Shown piece after piece: positions 38,306-47,656 of a DNA stretch of 64,000 bases. The notes under the pieces were generated by a model, which was not told where the DNA came from, made no database searches, and worked only from the letters and a program-made list of their open reading frames with translations. Origin of the DNA: Pseudomonas sp. WJP1 (GTDB taxonomy: Bacteria > Pseudomonadota > Gammaproteobacteria > Pseudomonadales > Pseudomonadaceae). Numbering within the stretch: position 1 is the stretch's first letter; every line of letters starts with the position of its first letter. The translations under genes and the position numbers were made by a program. The stretch is from the NCBI RefSeq assembly GCF_028471945.1, contig NZ_CP110128.1:112501-176500 (forward strand), written 5' to 3'.

Positions 38306-38773
38306 GTGTCTTCCTTCGTGCCGAATAACCTCGACGCTCTGCAAATGAACATCAGCAGCACCATGGTGGTGGCCGCCCGGCATTGGCGCAAAATCTGCCA
38401 GGCCACGCTGGCCAACTATGGAATTTCCGAAGCCTGTGCCGTTCCGCTGCTGATGATCGGGCGCTTGGGGGAGGGCGTGCGGCAGGTGACGGTGGCGCAG
38501 GCGGCGGGGATGGAAAGCCCGTCCCTGGTGCGCTTGCTCGATCAGTTGTGCCAGGGCGGCTACGTCTGCCGCACCGAAGACGCGCAGGACCGGCGCGCCA
38601 AATGCCTGAGCCTGACCGATACCGGTCGGACCCTGGTGCAAGCCGTAGAGGTTGAATTGGTGCGTTTGCGTCATGAAGTCCTGGAAGGCATCGAGCAGGG
38701 AGATCTTGAAGCGACGCTGCGCGTATTGAAGGCCTTCGAGTCAGCCAGTCATTTGCCGGTAGCCAACCCTTGA
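38306..38773 (+). CDS. MarR-family transcriptional regulator
   Basis: A 155-residue winged-helix regulator: VTVAQAAGMESPSLVRLLDQ is the recognition helix region and EDAQDRRAKCLSLTDTGRTL the wing with its DxRxxxxxLT signature. The start is uncertain between GTG 38306, GTG 38318 and ATG 38345; none has a strong ribosome site. It is the first gene of a five-gene operon with 4-nt overlaps throughout, encoding a FUSC-type efflux system that it most likely represses. Confidence 0.87.
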   Translation: MSSFVPNNLDALQMNISSTMVVAARHWRKICQATLANYGISEACAVPLLMIGRLGEGVRQVTVAQAAGMESPSLVRLLDQLCQGGYVCRTEDAQDRRAKCLSLTDTGRTLVQAVEVELVRLRHEVLEGIEQGDLEATLRVLKAFESASHLPVANP

Positions 38774-40842
38774 ACGGCTTCTTTTCCGGCATGCCCCCGG
38801 CACGGGACTGGTTCTACGGCGTACGCACCTTCGCGGCCTCGATGATCGCGCTGTACATCGCCCTGCTCATGCAAATGCCGCGTCCTTATTGGGCGATGGC
38901 CACGGTGTATATCGTTTCCAGCCCCTTTGTCGGGCCTACCAGTTCCAAGGCGTTGTACCGTGCGGTCGGCACTTTTCTTGGTGCCGCTGCAGCTGTGCTG
39001 TTCGTGCCGATGTTTGTCCAGAGTCCCTATGTGCTGGTGCTGGTCATCGCGCTGTGGACCGGGATCCTGTTGTTTCTGTCCATGCATTTGCGCACCGCCA
39101 ACAATTACGCCTTGATGCTGGCCGGCTACACCCTGCCGTTGATCGCCCTGCCGGTGGTGAATAACCCGTTGGCCGTGTGGGACGTGGCCGAAGCGCGCAC
39201 CGAAGAAATCTTCCTCGGCATCGCCGTCGCCGCCGTGGTTGGCGCGATGTTCTGGCCGCGACGGCTGGCCCCGGTGTTCAACGATTCGGTGAGCAAATGG
39301 TTTGCCGACGCGTCGACTTATAGCGCGCGCTTTCTCGGTCGCAACGTGCAGCCCGAGGAAGTCAGCGCCTTGCGCGCCTCGATGGTTGCCACCTTCAATA
39401 CCCTGGAACTGATGATCGGTCAGCTGCCCCACGAAGGCGCGCGCCCACAAACAGTGCGCAACACCAAGGAGTTGCGTGGGCGGATGATTCACCTGTTGCC
39501 GGTGATCGATGCCCTCGACGATGCGCTCTACGCGTTGGAACGGCGCACCCCTGAGCTGGTGGAGAAGTTCGCACCCTTGCTGGCCGCCGCCACTGAATGG
39601 CTCGGTCACAAGAGCGCTGACCTCGAGCGCTGGCAGGCACTCAAAGATCAACTCGAAGCGCTGCAACCGAGCGCCGAAGCGCTGGATGATCGCAAGCAAC
39701 TGCTGTTCTCCAACGCCATTTATCGCCTCGGCGAGTGGGTCGATTTGTGGCAGGACTGCCGCAGCCTGCAACACGCGATCCAGTGCGAAAGCCAGGACAG
39801 TTGGCGCGCGGTCTATCGGCATTGGCGCCTGGGGCGCCTGACTCCGTTTCTGGATCGTGGCCTGATGTTCTATTCCGCCGCCTCCACCGTCGCGGCGATC
39901 ATTGTCGCCTCGGTGCTGTGGATTCTGCTGGGCTGGACCGATGGCGGCAGTGCGGTGATCCTGGCGGCAGTGGCGTGCAGCTTCTTTGCCTCGATGGACG
40001 ACCCGGCACCACAGATTTACCGGTTCTTTTTCTGGACCGCGATGTCGGTAGTGTTCGCCAGCCTCTACCTGTTTCTCGTCCTGCCCAACCTGCATGATTT
40101 CCCGATGCTGGTGCTGGCCTTCGCGGTGCCGTTCATCTGCATCGGCACCCTGACGGTCAAGCCGCAGTTTTACCTGGGCATGTTGCTGACCCTGGTCAAC
40201 ACCTCGTCGTTCATCAGTATCCAGGGTGCCTACGACGCGGATTTCCTCAGCTTCGCCAACTCCAACCTGGCCGGCCCGATCGGGTTGCTGTTCGCGTTCG
40301 TCTGGACCCTGATCGCCCGGCCGTTCGGTGCCGAGCTGGCGGCCAAGCGCCTGACCCGTTTCGCCTGGCGCGACATCGTCAGCCTCACCGAGCCGGCCAC
40401 GCTGGCCGATCACCGGCGCCTGGGCGTGCAGGTTCTGGATCGACTGATGCAGCATTTGCCGCGGCTGGCCGTGACCGGCCAGGACACCGGCATCGCCTTG
40501 CGCGAAGTTCGTGTGGCGCTGAACCTGCTCGACCTGCTGGCGTATACGCCGCGGGTTCACGGCGCACCGCAGGCATTGCTGCGTCAGGTGGTGACCGAGG
40601 TCGGCGAATACTTCAAAGCCTGCCTCAAGGCTGGCGAGCGTCTGCCGGCACCAAGCCCGTTGCTGATGACCCTTGATCGCACCCGCCGGGCGTTGGGCAG
40701 TGCGGGTGATGACGAAACCCGCCTGCATTTGCTGCATGCCTTGAGTGGCTTGCGCCTGGCGTTGTTGCCCGGCGTCGAATTCGTCGGTTCTGCCGAGCCC
40801 GAAGAACCGCTTCCCCATGGCATCGATGGAGCGCCTTTATGA
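38770..40842 (+). CDS. FUSC-family inner-membrane transporter (AaeB-like)
   Basis: A 690-residue inner-membrane protein with two blocks of membrane helices (about 15-165 and 360-510) separated by soluble helical regions, the layout of PF04632 proteins such as AaeB for aromatic acid efflux. Opening segment: GVRTFAASMIALYIALLMQM, then PRPYWAMATVYIVSSPFVGP. It starts with TTG overlapping the marR stop (TTGA), and its end overlaps the DUF1656 gene (ATGA). It is one part of a pump with the HlyD adaptor and outer-membrane factor downstream. Confidence 0.9.
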   Translation: MNGFFSGMPPARDWFYGVRTFAASMIALYIALLMQMPRPYWAMATVYIVSSPFVGPTSSKALYRAVGTFLGAAAAVLFVPMFVQSPYVLVLVIALWTGILLFLSMHLRTANNYALMLAGYTLPLIALPVVNNPLAVWDVAEARTEEIFLGIAVAAVVGAMFWPRRLAPVFNDSVSKWFADASTYSARFLGRNVQPEEVSALRASMVATFNTLELMIGQLPHEGARPQTVRNTKELRGRMIHLLPVIDALDDALYALERRTPELVEKFAPLLAAATEWLGHKSADLERWQALKDQLEALQPSAEALDDRKQLLFSNAIYRLGEWVDLWQDCRSLQHAIQCESQDSWRAVYRHWRLGRLTPFLDRGLMFYSAASTVAAIIVASVLWILLGWTDGGSAVILAAVACSFFASMDDPAPQIYRFFFWTAMSVVFASLYLFLVLPNLHDFPMLVLAFAVPFICIGTLTVKPQFYLGMLLTLVNTSSFISIQGAYDADFLSFANSNLAGPIGLLFAFVWTLIARPFGAELAAKRLTRFAWRDIVSLTEPATLADHRRLGVQVLDRLMQHLPRLAVTGQDTGIALREVRVALNLLDLLAYTPRVHGAPQALLRQVVTEVGEYFKACLKAGERLPAPSPLLMTLDRTRRALGSAGDDETRLHLLHALSGLRLALLPGVEFVGSAEPEEPLPHGIDGAPL

Positions 40843-41048
40843 TCGGTGATCTGGATATCAGCGGGGTGTTCCTGCCCACGCTGCTGGTGCTGATGGGCAT
40901 TACCTATGTGTTGTACCTGTTGGTGCACGGGGTGCTGACGCGCCTGCACTTTTACCGTCTGGTCTGGCACCGGGCATTGTTCAACGTGGCCCTCTACGCC
41001 CTGCTGCTTGGCGCCGTGGATTCACTCAGCCGATACCTGATGACATGA
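40839..41048 (+). CDS. DUF1656 small membrane protein (AaeX-like)
   Basis: A 69-residue protein with two membrane helices (FLPTLLVLMGITYVLYLLV and LFNVALYALLLGAVDSL). Small DUF1656 proteins regularly sit between the FUSC transporter and its adaptor. It overlaps both neighbours by 4 nt (ATGA on each side). Its role in the pump is unknown. Confidence 0.9.
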   Translation: MIGDLDISGVFLPTLLVLMGITYVLYLLVHGVLTRLHFYRLVWHRALFNVALYALLLGAVDSLSRYLMT

Positions 41049-41932
41049 AAAAGCCGTTTCTAACCCTCGGTCGCGTGGTCCTGACCCTGTTGATCGTAAC
41101 CTTCGCCGTTGTCGTGGTCTGGCGCATGGTGATGTATTACATGTTCGCGCCCTGGACCCGTGACGGGCACATCCGGGCCGACATCGTGCAGATCGCGCCG
41201 GATGTCTCCGGGCTGATCCAGCAAGTGCAAGTGCGCGACAACCAGTTGGTCAAGCGCGGCCAGGTGCTGTTCAGCATCGACCAGGATCGTTTCAAGCTGG
41301 CCCTGCGCCAGGCGAAAGCGGCGGTGGCAGACCGCGAGGAAACCCTGGCCCAGGCCCAGCGCGAAGCCAAGCGTAACAAGGGCCTTGGCAATCTGGTGCC
41401 GGGCGAGCAACTGGAAGAAAGCCAGTCCCGGGTGGCCCGCGCACAAGTGGCGTTGATGGAAGCCCAGGTTGCAGTAGACAGCGCGCAGTTGAACCTCGAC
41501 CGCTCGGTGATCCGCAGTCCAGTGGACGGTTACGTCAACGACCGCGCGCCGCGAACCCAGGAATTCGTCAGTGCCGGGCGGCCGGTATTGTCGGTCGTGG
41601 ACAGCAATTCTTTTCATATCGACGGCTATTTCGAAGAAACCAAACTCAACGGCATCCATATCGGCCAGAGCGTCGACATCCGGGTGATCGGCGACAACGC
41701 GCGCCTGCGCGGCCATGTGGAAAGCATCGTGGCCGGGATCGAAGACCGCGACCGCACCAGTGGCAACAACCTGCTGCCCAACGTCAATCCGGCCTTCAGT
41801 TGGGTGCGGTTGGCGCAGCGGATTCCGGTGCGTATCGCGTTCGATGAGGTGCCTGAAGATTTCCGCATGATCGCCGGGCGTACCGCCACGGTATCAATCA
41901 TCGACGACCAGAACCGGGAGCCCGCGCAATGA
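41045..41932 (+). CDS. HlyD-family membrane-fusion protein (AaeA-like)
   Basis: A 295-residue periplasmic adaptor with one N-terminal membrane helix (VVLTLLIVTFAVVVVWRMVM). It carries the barrel-sandwich halves WTRDGHIRADIVQIAPDVSG and LDRSVIRSPVDGYVNDRAPR around a short helical hairpin. TRDGxVRA near the N-terminus is typical of AaeA/YiaV-type adaptors. It has 4-nt overlaps with both neighbours. Confidence 0.91.
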   Translation: MKKPFLTLGRVVLTLLIVTFAVVVVWRMVMYYMFAPWTRDGHIRADIVQIAPDVSGLIQQVQVRDNQLVKRGQVLFSIDQDRFKLALRQAKAAVADREETLAQAQREAKRNKGLGNLVPGEQLEESQSRVARAQVALMEAQVAVDSAQLNLDRSVIRSPVDGYVNDRAPRTQEFVSAGRPVLSVVDSNSFHIDGYFEETKLNGIHIGQSVDIRVIGDNARLRGHVESIVAGIEDRDRTSGNNLLPNVNPAFSWVRLAQRIPVRIAFDEVPEDFRMIAGRTATVSIIDDQNREPAQ

Positions 41933-43377
41933 GCAAGGCCTCGGGTTTGGCGATTGCCGGATTAGGCTTGTTGCTGTCGGCGTGTCAGGTGGTCGGTCCG
42001 GATTATCACTTGCCAGACGACGCCGCCATCCACCGCGAAGACCTGCAGGGCGAACTGGCAGTGAACGGCAAGCCGGTGGTCTCGGCACCGGTGCCTGCCG
42101 ATTGGTGGCGTCTGTATCAGGACCCGCGGCTCGACCAGTTGGTGCAGCAGGCCCTGGCATCCAACACTGATTTGCGCGTGGCCGCCGCCAGCCTGCTGCG
42201 AGCTCGCGCTCAGGTCGACGCGGCCGAGGCCGCAGGCGGCTGGAGCGGTGGGGTGAAGATGGGCGCCCAGCGTTTGCAGGAATCCGGTGAAGCGTTCTTG
42301 CTGCCGGAAAAGGTGCCGGTGGCCAACATTGGCGATATCGGCATCAGCGCGTCCTACCAATTCGACCTGTTCGGCACCTTGCAGCGCGGCATCGAGGCGG
42401 CCAAGGCCAATGCCGATGCGACCCAGGCGGCCGCCGATACGGCGCGCATCACCTTGGTGGCCGATGTGGTCCGGGCCTACACCCAGGTGTGCGCGGCCAA
42501 CGAGGAGCGGGAAATCGCCCAGCATTCCCTCGACCTGCAAGCCCAGAGCACCACGCTCATCCAGCGTTTGCGCGATGCCGGGCGTGGCGATGAAACACAG
42601 GTCACCCGTTCGCAAACCCAATTCAAGTCCTTGCGCGCCGACATGCCGCGCTATGAAGCGGCGCGTCAGGCCGGGCTATTCCGCTTGTCGATGCTGCTGG
42701 CCAAGCCGCTGGATCAACTACCGGCCGGCACCGACAGCTGCGCCGAACTGCCAAAAATCGCGCAACTGGTGCCGGTGGGTGACGGTGCATCGCTGCTCAA
42801 GCGCCGCCCCGACATCCGGCAGGCCGAACGTCGACTGGCAGCCGCGACGGCCGGTATCGGCATCGCCACCGGTGAGCTGTACCCGGACATCCGCATCGGC
42901 GCGACCATCGGCACGGTCGGTATCCTGGAAAATCTTGGCGAGCCATCCACCAACCGTTGGGGCTTCGGCCCGTCGCTGACCTGGAACGTGCCGACCAACG
43001 GCGCCCGGGCACGGATTCGCGAGGCTGAAGCGGTGACCCAGGCCACGCTGGCGCATTTCGATGGCGTGGTACTCAACGCTATTCGTGAAACCCAGACCGG
43101 CCTGGCCCAGTACTCCGCCTTGCTGCAACGCCGAGAGGCCCTGGCGGACGCCGAGCAGTCGGCGAAGCTCGCCGCCGACCAGACCCATCGCTTCTTCCAG
43201 GCCGGTCGCGCCTCGTTCCTGGCGGACTTGCAGGCGACCCGCACCTACATCGACGTCACCGCGCAACTGGCCGCTGCCAATACCCAGGTTGCCATCAGCC
43301 AGATCGATTTGTTCCTCGCCCTGGGCGGCGGTTGGGAAAGCGGACGAACGCAAGCGTCGAACCCCGGCAAACCCTGA
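41929..43377 (+). CDS. OprM/NodT-family outer-membrane lipoprotein channel
   Basis: A 482-residue outer-membrane factor with a normal short lipoprotein signal (GLAIAGLGLLLSAC, cysteine about residue 20), unlike the long one at 33045. Family markers: WWRLYQDPRLDQLVQQALAS and KRRPDIRQAERRLAAATAGI. It is last in the MarR-FUSC-DUF1656-HlyD operon and overlaps the adaptor by 4 nt. Confidence 0.92.
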   Translation: MSKASGLAIAGLGLLLSACQVVGPDYHLPDDAAIHREDLQGELAVNGKPVVSAPVPADWWRLYQDPRLDQLVQQALASNTDLRVAAASLLRARAQVDAAEAAGGWSGGVKMGAQRLQESGEAFLLPEKVPVANIGDIGISASYQFDLFGTLQRGIEAAKANADATQAAADTARITLVADVVRAYTQVCAANEEREIAQHSLDLQAQSTTLIQRLRDAGRGDETQVTRSQTQFKSLRADMPRYEAARQAGLFRLSMLLAKPLDQLPAGTDSCAELPKIAQLVPVGDGASLLKRRPDIRQAERRLAAATAGIGIATGELYPDIRIGATIGTVGILENLGEPSTNRWGFGPSLTWNVPTNGARARIREAEAVTQATLAHFDGVVLNAIRETQTGLAQYSALLQRREALADAEQSAKLAADQTHRFFQAGRASFLADLQATRTYIDVTAQLAAANTQVAISQIDLFLALGGGWESGRTQASNPGKP

Positions 43378-43470
43378 GGCCGTTGCTATGCTTTGAAGTG
43401 TTGAAAGGGCGTTCTTGAAAAAGCGCCCTGGATTCGCACAAGGCATGCGCAGGTCATGGGGAAACCAATA

Positions 43471-44109
43471 ATGAAAAACCCTTATGCTCTCGGCTTCTGG
43501 TGCGCCGTTGTGGCGTTAGTGCTGCTCACGGGCACCTATTTCTACGGCATTATGCTGGCCCATCAGATCGACACGGCGCTGACGTTCCTCGACAGCGTCG
43601 CACTGTTGATCGCCGTGATGTCCATTGCGGTGGTGGCCTGGGCCTCGGTCCAGGGCCAGCGAATCAAAAAAAGACAGCTGGAACAAGGCAAGACCCTGGT
43701 GATGATCTGGGACACTAAGGTGGCGCTACGGCGTGTCGAATCGGTTTTCGACCGGTATTTCTGGGGCAGCTACTGGCAACCGGGCCGGACCTTCCAGGAA
43801 GTCATGGGCGAGCTCACGGGCACGCCGCTGGAAAAAAGCCTCGAGAGCTTGAAAAAACAATGCCTTGAGCTGGACAAACAAGTGGCCGACGACGGTCGGC
43901 ACTGGCTCAACAATGCCCGCGAGCTGGCCGACGTGGCTACCGCCATGGCCCGCGAGCGCTATCAGCTGGACTTCTGCGACCCACGCGGGGGGGAAGTGAC
44001 AGGTGGGGCGGTGATCAACCGGGATTTTGAAGTGTTGATCTACACCTGGACGGCGCGGCTGAAAACCTTTGATCATCAGCTTGATGAGATTGAAGTGCAG
44101 TATTCCTGA
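43471..44109 (+). CDS. Hypothetical membrane protein with cytoplasmic helical domain
   Basis: A 212-residue protein with two N-terminal membrane helices (FWCAVVALVLLTGTYFYGIM and VALLIAVMSIAVVAWASVQG) and a mostly helical, charged soluble part. The start may be ATG 43456 (five residues longer); the ATG at 43471 has GGGGAA at a good distance. I do not recognise a family. It stands alone, 93 nt after the efflux operon, and is followed by a REP pair. Confidence 0.72.
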   Translation: MKNPYALGFWCAVVALVLLTGTYFYGIMLAHQIDTALTFLDSVALLIAVMSIAVVAWASVQGQRIKKRQLEQGKTLVMIWDTKVALRRVESVFDRYFWGSYWQPGRTFQEVMGELTGTPLEKSLESLKKQCLELDKQVADDGRHWLNNARELADVATAMARERYQLDFCDPRGGEVTGGAVINRDFEVLIYTWTARLKTFDHQLDEIEVQYS

Positions 44110-44129
44110 TTCACTGTTGGCAGTACCGA

Positions 44130-44205
44130 CGCCTTCGCGGGCAAGCCTCGCTCCTACAGGGTTCACGCTGACCTGTAGGAGCGAGGCTTGCCCGCGAACG
44201 CGATC
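44130..44205. repeat. Inverted REP pair
   Basis: GCCTTCGCGGGCAAGCCTCG plus CTCCTACAGG, then CCTGTAGGAG plus CGAGGCTTGCCCGCGAACGC, give near-perfect arms of about 28 nt around TTCACGCTGA. Confidence 0.88.
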
Positions 44206-44367
44206 TCATGCGCACTCAAACAGACACTTTTTCACCGTTAACCATTGGGCCACCCGTCGCGCCTGATGCTAACCTGCACCCCACTTTCAGCGCAGTCGTG
44301 ACCACAACCCGTCATGGGTTCAGGGAAGACGACCACACCTCAACAACGGACATTGAACGGGTCATTC

Positions 44368-45879
44368 ATGAATAAATCAGCAGGCGTGCTCCTGGGAATC
44401 GTTGTCGCCATTGGTGCGATCAGCGCCGGCGGAGCCTGGTTTACCGGCACCAAGATCGAAGGTGTGCTCAACACCTCCCTGGCGGATGCCAACAAGCAAT
44501 TGCAGGCTGCGATGGTCGGTTACAAAGGCACTGCCTCGCTGGAGCTGGTGTCCCTGGAACGCCATGTGTTCAGCAGCACTGCGCATTACCGCCTCAAGGG
44601 TGAAGGCGAAATGTTCGGCGAGGCGCCGGTCGAGTTGCTGTTTACCGACCACATCGAACACGGCCCGCTGCCGTTCTCGCGCCTGGTGTCGCTGAAGTGG
44701 TTGCCGGTCATGGCAACCAGTCACTACGAACTGGAAAAGACCCCGCTCACTGAAAAATGGTTCGCCGCCACCAAGGACGCTTCGCCGCTCAAAGGCGTGG
44801 TCAACATTGGCTACGACAACTCCACCAACGGCACGCTCGAATTGCTGCCGCTGGAAACTGCGCTGGATGACAAGTCCAGCCTGAAATTTTCCGGTCTGAA
44901 GGTTGATGTCGCGGCCAGCGCCCAGGCGCAGAAGGTCAAGGCAGATGGCTACATGGACAGCCTCAAGCTGACCACGGTTTCCGAAGACCAGGCTCCGGTG
45001 CAGGTCGAGTTGAGCGGTCTCACCCTGGCCAGCAACCTGGCAAAAAGCACCTACGGCTATTACACCGGCGACAACACTATCGAGCTGAGCAACAGCAAAA
45101 CTACTTTTGGCCCCAAGCAGTCAGTACTGGGCTTCAAAAACTTCGAAATGAAGAACCACACCGAGGAATCAGGCACCAGCGCTTCCGGGCGCGCCGATTA
45201 CAAGATCGGTGAAGTGTCCCTGAACGGCAAGGCCGTGGGTTCTGCCCAGCTGGCCATGAGCCTGAAGAACCTCGACATCCCGGCGACGTTGTCGCTGATG
45301 CAGATCTACCAGACCAAATTGCAACCCTATGAGCAGGCCGCGGCCGAGGCTGCCGAAGCCGGTCAACCGGTGCCCGAGCTGAACCTGACCCCGGCAGAAG
45401 AAGCGCAGCTTAAAACCGGCCTGGAACAATTGCTGGCGGCCGGTCCGCAGGTGGCCCTGGAGAACCTGTCGTTCAACACCGCCAATGGCGAAAGCCGCGC
45501 TAACCTGGTGCTCGACCTGACCAAGCCGCAAGCGATCGACCTGCCGGCCGACCAGTTGGTCCGCCAGATGATCGCGCTGCTGGACGTCAACCTGAAAGTG
45601 TCCAAGCCGATGCTCGTCGACATACTCAGCGTGCAGTCGCAAATCGACGGCCAGACCGACGCCAAGCTCATCGCCGATCAGGCCACAGCCACCGCCGATA
45701 TGTTCAGCGGCATGGCGGTCGGCTCGCAATTGGCGAAACTGGACGGCAACAACGTTGTCTCCCAACTGCACTTCGCCAATAACCAGGTGGAATTCAACGG
45801 CCAGAAAATGACCGTCGAGGAGTTTGTCGGTTTCCTGATGAACAAGTTCAGCGGTCCAGGCGTAGTCCAAGAGCCCTAA
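44368..45879 (+). CDS. YdgA-family protein (DUF945)
   Basis: A 503-residue protein with one N-terminal signal anchor (GVLLGIVVAIGAISAGGAWF) directly followed by TGTKIEGVL, the family's entry pattern, and a long exported beta-rich/helical region. YdgA proteins are abundant periplasmic or envelope proteins with no defined biochemical activity. I chose the ATG at 44368 because the anchor follows directly; earlier in-frame starts add an unlikely leader. Monocistronic, bounded by REP elements on both sides. Confidence 0.85.
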   Translation: MNKSAGVLLGIVVAIGAISAGGAWFTGTKIEGVLNTSLADANKQLQAAMVGYKGTASLELVSLERHVFSSTAHYRLKGEGEMFGEAPVELLFTDHIEHGPLPFSRLVSLKWLPVMATSHYELEKTPLTEKWFAATKDASPLKGVVNIGYDNSTNGTLELLPLETALDDKSSLKFSGLKVDVAASAQAQKVKADGYMDSLKLTTVSEDQAPVQVELSGLTLASNLAKSTYGYYTGDNTIELSNSKTTFGPKQSVLGFKNFEMKNHTEESGTSASGRADYKIGEVSLNGKAVGSAQLAMSLKNLDIPATLSLMQIYQTKLQPYEQAAAEAAEAGQPVPELNLTPAEEAQLKTGLEQLLAAGPQVALENLSFNTANGESRANLVLDLTKPQAIDLPADQLVRQMIALLDVNLKVSKPMLVDILSVQSQIDGQTDAKLIADQATATADMFSGMAVGSQLAKLDGNNVVSQLHFANNQVEFNGQKMTVEEFVGFLMNKFSGPGVVQEP

Positions 45880-45892
45880 CCCCCACCCTACC

Positions 45893-45986
45893 TTGTAGGA
45901 GCCAGGCTTGCCGGCGAAGAACGATAATGCGGTGCAGCAGGTACACCGCGTTATCGTTCTTCGCCGGCAAGCCTGGCTCCTACAGG
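45893..45986. repeat. Compound REP hairpin with GAAGAACGATAA core
   Basis: Arms CTTGTAGGAGCCAGGCTTGC through GAAGAACGATAATGCGGT and their complement form a stem of about 43 bp with few mismatches, around GCAGCAGG. This class is longer than the ordinary REP pairs in this window and recurs at 59818. Confidence 0.9.
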
Positions 45987-45992
45987 TGCACC

Positions 45993-47516
45993 TCAGCCGC
46001 GAATCAATCGCCACGCCTCATCCACGGACAACGGCTGCTTCATTCGTTCCGCAAGCATCGCCATCGTGCGCTCTTCATCGCAGGCCACTGCCGCCGTCAC
46101 CACGCCATTTTTACCGAACAGACCGATAAACGGCGGGTTGCCAGGATCACCCTTGAACTCGACCTCGTCCCAGGCTTGCGCGTGCCCAAGGTAGTCGTAG
46201 TTTTTGCCAAAGTGCCAGGTCCAGAAATACGGCACGTCGAGGTAACGCTCATCGCCACCGAGCATGTTCGCCGCCGCGATCCGCGCCTGTTGTTGCGCCA
46301 GGCGCCAGTGTTCGATGCGCTGGGGCTGGCCGTTGAGTGTGAACGTCGCGATATCGCCCGCCGCCCAGAGTCCGTCGGCTACGCGCATCCCGCCGTCGAC
46401 CAGCAGCGACTGGTCCTTTTCCCTCGGCAGATCGGCAAAAGACGCAGTGGCCGGGGTAACGCCAATCCCGACCAGCACCAGGTCCGCCGGCAAGCGCTGA
46501 TCATTATCCAGGCGCACCGCTTCGACCCGCGTAGTCCCTTCGATCTGCGCTGCCTGCCCCTCGGTCCGGTACACCACGCCGTTGGCCTGGTGCAGCGCCA
46601 GGATCGCCTTGCCGACGCTGTCGCCGAACTGTTTGGCAAACGGCACCGGATGGCGGGCCAGAACAGTGACCTCCAGGCCGTATTGGCGCAGGGAGGAAGC
46701 GGATTCCATGGCGATGAAACTGTCGCCGATGATCACCGCCCGCTGACCGGCCCTGGCGGTCTGCAGAATCTGTTGCGCATCCGCCTTGGAACGCAAGACG
46801 AACACCTGCGGCAGGTCTGCGCCGGGCAATTGCAGTCGATTGGGGATGCCGCCTGTCGCCAGTAATGCGGCGTCGTACTTCAGCGATTGGCCGTCGACCA
46901 GTCGCAGTGTTTTGTTCGCGGCATCCAGGCTCGCCACTTCAGCGTTGATTCGTTCGACTCTTTGCTCGCGATAAAAGTCTTCCTCGCGCAGGGCCGGGAC
47001 TTCCTCCAGCGGCGTCTCACCGGCAATCACGAATTTGCTCAGTACCGTGCGGTCGTACCCGGCGCCGGTTTCGCGGTCGATCAACAGCACCCGTCCACCA
47101 AAGCCCTTTTCGCGCAGGGCCGATGCCGCCGCCGTGCCCGCGGCACCCGCACCGACAATCACAAAGGTGCGCTCGTCATCGGCCGGTGGCGTGTGAGCGT
47201 CCTGCAGCGGCTGATCGTCGACCCAGACTTCGTCCCCGCGCACTTCAAGCGGGTAGCGCTTGAGGCTGTCCAGGGCCGGCGGCTCACACAGTCCGCCGTC
47301 CTCGATCCGAAACTGGCCCTTGTGCCATGGACACGTCAGCCGCCCATGGCAGAGCGCGCCTTCGACCAGCGGCGCGCCGGCATGCGGGCATTCGCCTTGA
47401 TAGGCGCGTACTTGATCGCCGACTTTCAGCAGGAGGATTTTGCTGTCCTGGATGCTGACTTCCAGGCCACGGTCTTCGGGTATATCGGCGAGACGGGCAA
47501 CGCGATGCAGGGTCAT
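45993..47516 (-). CDS. Rieske-FAD/NAD(P) reductase fusion (AIFM3-like)
   Basis: A 507-residue fusion. Residues 1-~105 are a Rieske ferredoxin with ligands Cys43-His45 (in GECPHAGAPL) and Cys62-His65 (in TCPWHKGQF). Residues ~115-440 are a two-Rossmann pyridine-nucleotide reductase (VIVGAGAAGTAAA; second motif AVIIGDSFIAMESASSL; ATGGIPNRLQLPG; LWAAGDIA), and the end is a reductase C-terminal domain (YFWTWHFGKNYDYLG). Second-motif IGDSFIAMES replaces the common IGGGFIGxE. It would pass electrons from NAD(P)H to the Rieske centre and then an unknown partner; no oxygenase lies nearby. The human relative is AIFM3. It is monocistronic. Confidence 0.9.
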   Translation of the reverse strand: MTLHRVARLADIPEDRGLEVSIQDSKILLLKVGDQVRAYQGECPHAGAPLVEGALCHGRLTCPWHKGQFRIEDGGLCEPPALDSLKRYPLEVRGDEVWVDDQPLQDAHTPPADDERTFVIVGAGAAGTAAASALREKGFGGRVLLIDRETGAGYDRTVLSKFVIAGETPLEEVPALREEDFYREQRVERINAEVASLDAANKTLRLVDGQSLKYDAALLATGGIPNRLQLPGADLPQVFVLRSKADAQQILQTARAGQRAVIIGDSFIAMESASSLRQYGLEVTVLARHPVPFAKQFGDSVGKAILALHQANGVVYRTEGQAAQIEGTTRVEAVRLDNDQRLPADLVLVGIGVTPATASFADLPREKDQSLLVDGGMRVADGLWAAGDIATFTLNGQPQRIEHWRLAQQQARIAAANMLGGDERYLDVPYFWTWHFGKNYDYLGHAQAWDEVEFKGDPGNPPFIGLFGKNGVVTAAVACDEERTMAMLAERMKQPLSVDEAWRLIRG

Positions 47517-47656
47517 GATCGCTCTCCAGACAGGCGTTTCAATTAAGAGTCTGGCGCTTAATTCGAGGTTCAGCCAATTCCCACTGCCACCGCGCGAACG
47601 GTCCGGCTATAGTTTGCTCGCCGACCTCGGCCCCACCCGCACCAGGTACTCCCGGT

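Noticed and set aside
38749..40818. A 689-codon - strand frame opposite the FUSC gene
   Set aside because: Its composition (runs of Gln, His, Arg) fits an antisense shadow, and the + strand product has the full FUSC layout with overlapping neighbours.
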